From the NCBI GenBank assembly GCA_002391225.1, contig DGRV01000097.1, positions 23,716-39,372 on the forward strand: a stretch of DNA of 15,657 nucleotides, written 5' to 3'. The notes beneath the pieces are model-generated. The model was given only the letters and a program-made list of their open reading frames with translations. It had not been told where the DNA came from and did not search any database. Shown piece after piece: positions 14,312-15,657 of this stretch. The DNA is from Christensenella sp. UBA4379. GTDB lineage: Bacteria; Bacillota; Clostridia; Christensenellales; Aristaeellaceae. The translations under genes and the position numbers were made by a program. The first letter of the stretch is position 1. Each line of letters begins with the position of its first letter.

Positions 14312-15657
14312 ATGCAGGAAACCACTTGGGAAGCCGTGGTGGAGGAAACCGTTTTCAGAAACGAGGAAAACGGCTATTCCGTAATCAGCGTCCGCGCGGG
14401 CAAGGAAACCTGCACGGCGGTGGGCATCCTGCCGCCGCTGACGCCGGGCGAGCAGCTGCTCCTGACCGGGACCTGGGTGGACCATCCCCATTACGGCCGG
14501 CAGTTCAAGTGCTCCGGCTGCCAGATCCGAAAGCCCACTTCCCTGCTGGGCATCGAGCGCTTTCTTTCCTCCGGCCTGATCAAGGGCGTGGGGGAGGCCA
14601 CCGCCCGCCTGCTGGTCAACGCCTTTGGGGAGGACACCCTGGACGCCATGACGGACGTGGACCGGCTCAAACAGCTTAAGGGCATCAGCGAAAAGCGGGC
14701 CCGGATGATCGCCGCCTCCTTTGCCGAGCAGTACGGCGTGCGCAGAAACATGATCTTCCTCCAATCCTACGGCATTTCGCCCGCGCTGGCCATGAAAATC
14801 GCCAAGGCCTACGGCGAGCGGACCGAGGAAGTGATGCGCAGCAACCCCTACCGGATGGTGGACGACGTGGAGGGGGCGGGCTTCCTGACCGCCGACCGGA
14901 TCGCCCTGTCGATGGGCATCGCGCGGGACAGCGGCTTCCGCCTGCGCAGCGGGATGAAGTATCTGCTGCAGGAGGCCTCCGTTTCCGCGGGTCATACCTA
15001 TCTGCCCAGGGAAACCCTGCTCCGCCGGGCGGCTGAAATGCTGAACAGTACCCCGGAAGCGCTGGAAAACCACCTGAACGCCCTGCTGCTGGACCGGGAG
15101 CTGGTGCTTTCCCGAATCGGGGAGGAGGACTGCGTTTTCCTGAGCTCCATGTACTACTGCGAGACGGAGACGGCCATGCGCCTGCTCAAAATCCTGGAGA
15201 CGGCCCCGGAAAAGGACGACCGAGGCGTTCTCCGGGCCATCGGGGAGTACGAGCGCGGGCACGGGATGACCTTTTCTCCGCTTCAGAAACAGGCGGTGCT
15301 TTCGGCCGTGGAAAAGGGCGTGCTGGTGATCACCGGCGGCCCGGGCACGGGCAAGACCACCATCATCAACTGCATCCTCTCTCTTTTGTCGCCGGAGGGC
15401 AAGGTGCTGCTGGCGGCCCCCACCGGCCGGGCGGCCAAGCGGATGAGCGAGGCCACCGGGGAGGACGCCAAGACCATCCACCGGCTGCTGGAATACAGCG
15501 GGGAGGAGCAGCGCTTCCTGCGCAACCAGGACAACCCGCTTAAATGCGCCTGCGTGATCGTCGACGAGATGTCGATGGTCGACATTTTCCTGATGCGCAG
15601 CCTCCTGCGCGCCCTGCGGGGCGGGACCAGGCTGATCCTGGTGGGGGACGCGGACCA
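14312..15657 (+). CDS. recD2: RecD2-type ATP-dependent DNA helicase (3' end beyond the window)
   Basis: The first 448 residues or so of a RecD2 (RecD/TraA-type) helicase, a superfamily 1B 5'-to-3' DNA helicase acting in repair outside RecBCD. The frame is open from the ATG at 14312 to the window edge. The N-terminal region (about 1-75) includes EETVFRNEENGYSV, typical of RecD2. Helix-hairpin-helix-like segments follow, including FLSSGLIKGVGEATA and LKQLKGISEKRA. The helicase core begins near 325 with FSPLQKQAV, then Walker A GGPGTGKT (342-349), APTGRAAKRM (motif Ia), IVDEMSMVD (Walker B, Asp418-Glu419), and VGDADQ, where motif III is cut off. Family members are about 720-750 residues, so roughly 40 percent is missing because of the window edge. 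GGAGG lies 6 bp before the start. No recB or recC is adjacent, as expected for this type. Confidence 0.95.
   Translation, partial: MQETTWEAVVEETVFRNEENGYSVISVRAGKETCTAVGILPPLTPGEQLLLTGTWVDHPHYGRQFKCSGCQIRKPTSLLGIERFLSSGLIKGVGEATARLLVNAFGEDTLDAMTDVDRLKQLKGISEKRARMIAASFAEQYGVRRNMIFLQSYGISPALAMKIAKAYGERTEEVMRSNPYRMVDDVEGAGFLTADRIALSMGIARDSGFRLRSGMKYLLQEASVSAGHTYLPRETLLRRAAEMLNSTPEALENHLNALLLDRELVLSRIGEEDCVFLSSMYYCETETAMRLLKILETAPEKDDRGVLRAIGEYERGHGMTFSPLQKQAVLSAVEKGVLVITGGPGTGKTTIINCILSLLSPEGKVLLAAPTGRAAKRMSEATGEDAKTIHRLLEYSGEEQRFLRNQDNPLKCACVIVDEMSMVDIFLMRSLLRALRGGTRLILVGDAD

Overview
The window looks like a piece of a GC-rich Clostridia (Firmicutes) chromosome, plausibly from a gut or rumen species. 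The signs are strong AGGAGG-type ribosome sites before almost every gene, secreted bacterial-SH3 and BspA-type leucine-rich-repeat proteins, a GH127 arabinofuranosidase-type enzyme, a Cof-type HAD phosphatase, an M18 aminopeptidase and RecD2. The clade is an inference, since no rRNA or marker gene is present. No tRNA, rRNA, insertion sequence, prophage or CRISPR array was seen.

Layout. 1-411 is non-coding and repeat-rich: a hairpin, two 36-bp units, a heptamer tandem repeat and a 13-bp inverted repeat. 412-3755 is a compact + strand set: secreted SGNH/GDSL hydrolase, M18 aminopeptidase and HAD phosphatase, the last two overlapping as ATGA. 3883-5568 (+) is a secreted protein made of six SH3-like repeats. 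It converges on a GH127-family gene (5644-7476, -), with a shared hairpin between them. 7645-7860 (+) encodes a small acidic protein. It faces 7948-8826 (-), an unusual fusion of a riboflavin-kinase domain to TsaE, the ATPase of tRNA t6A synthesis. A divergent promoter region (8858-8976) separates this fusion from a + strand set: a secreted SH3 plus leucine-rich-repeat protein, a 31-residue ORF, and an orphan PstS-like binding protein. A 15-bp perfect terminator stem (11717-11762) separates these from a - strand pair: a ROK sugar kinase followed by a family 2 glycosyltransferase. The last gene, recD2 (14312 onward, +), is cut by the window edge.

How the genes fit together. Three sets suggest carbohydrate and envelope work: the SGNH esterase, the GH127 hydrolase, and the ROK kinase with its glycosyltransferase. 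The exported SH3, LRR and phosphate-binding-type proteins point to the cell surface. The M18 peptidase, HAD phosphatase, flavokinase-TsaE and RecD2 are housekeeping.

The most notable observations are the flavokinase-TsaE fusion and the roughly 340-nt hairpin-packed leader before the ROK kinase (13791-14130). Next come the repeat cluster at the left edge and several well-formed sigma-70-type promoters in the two divergent intergenic regions.
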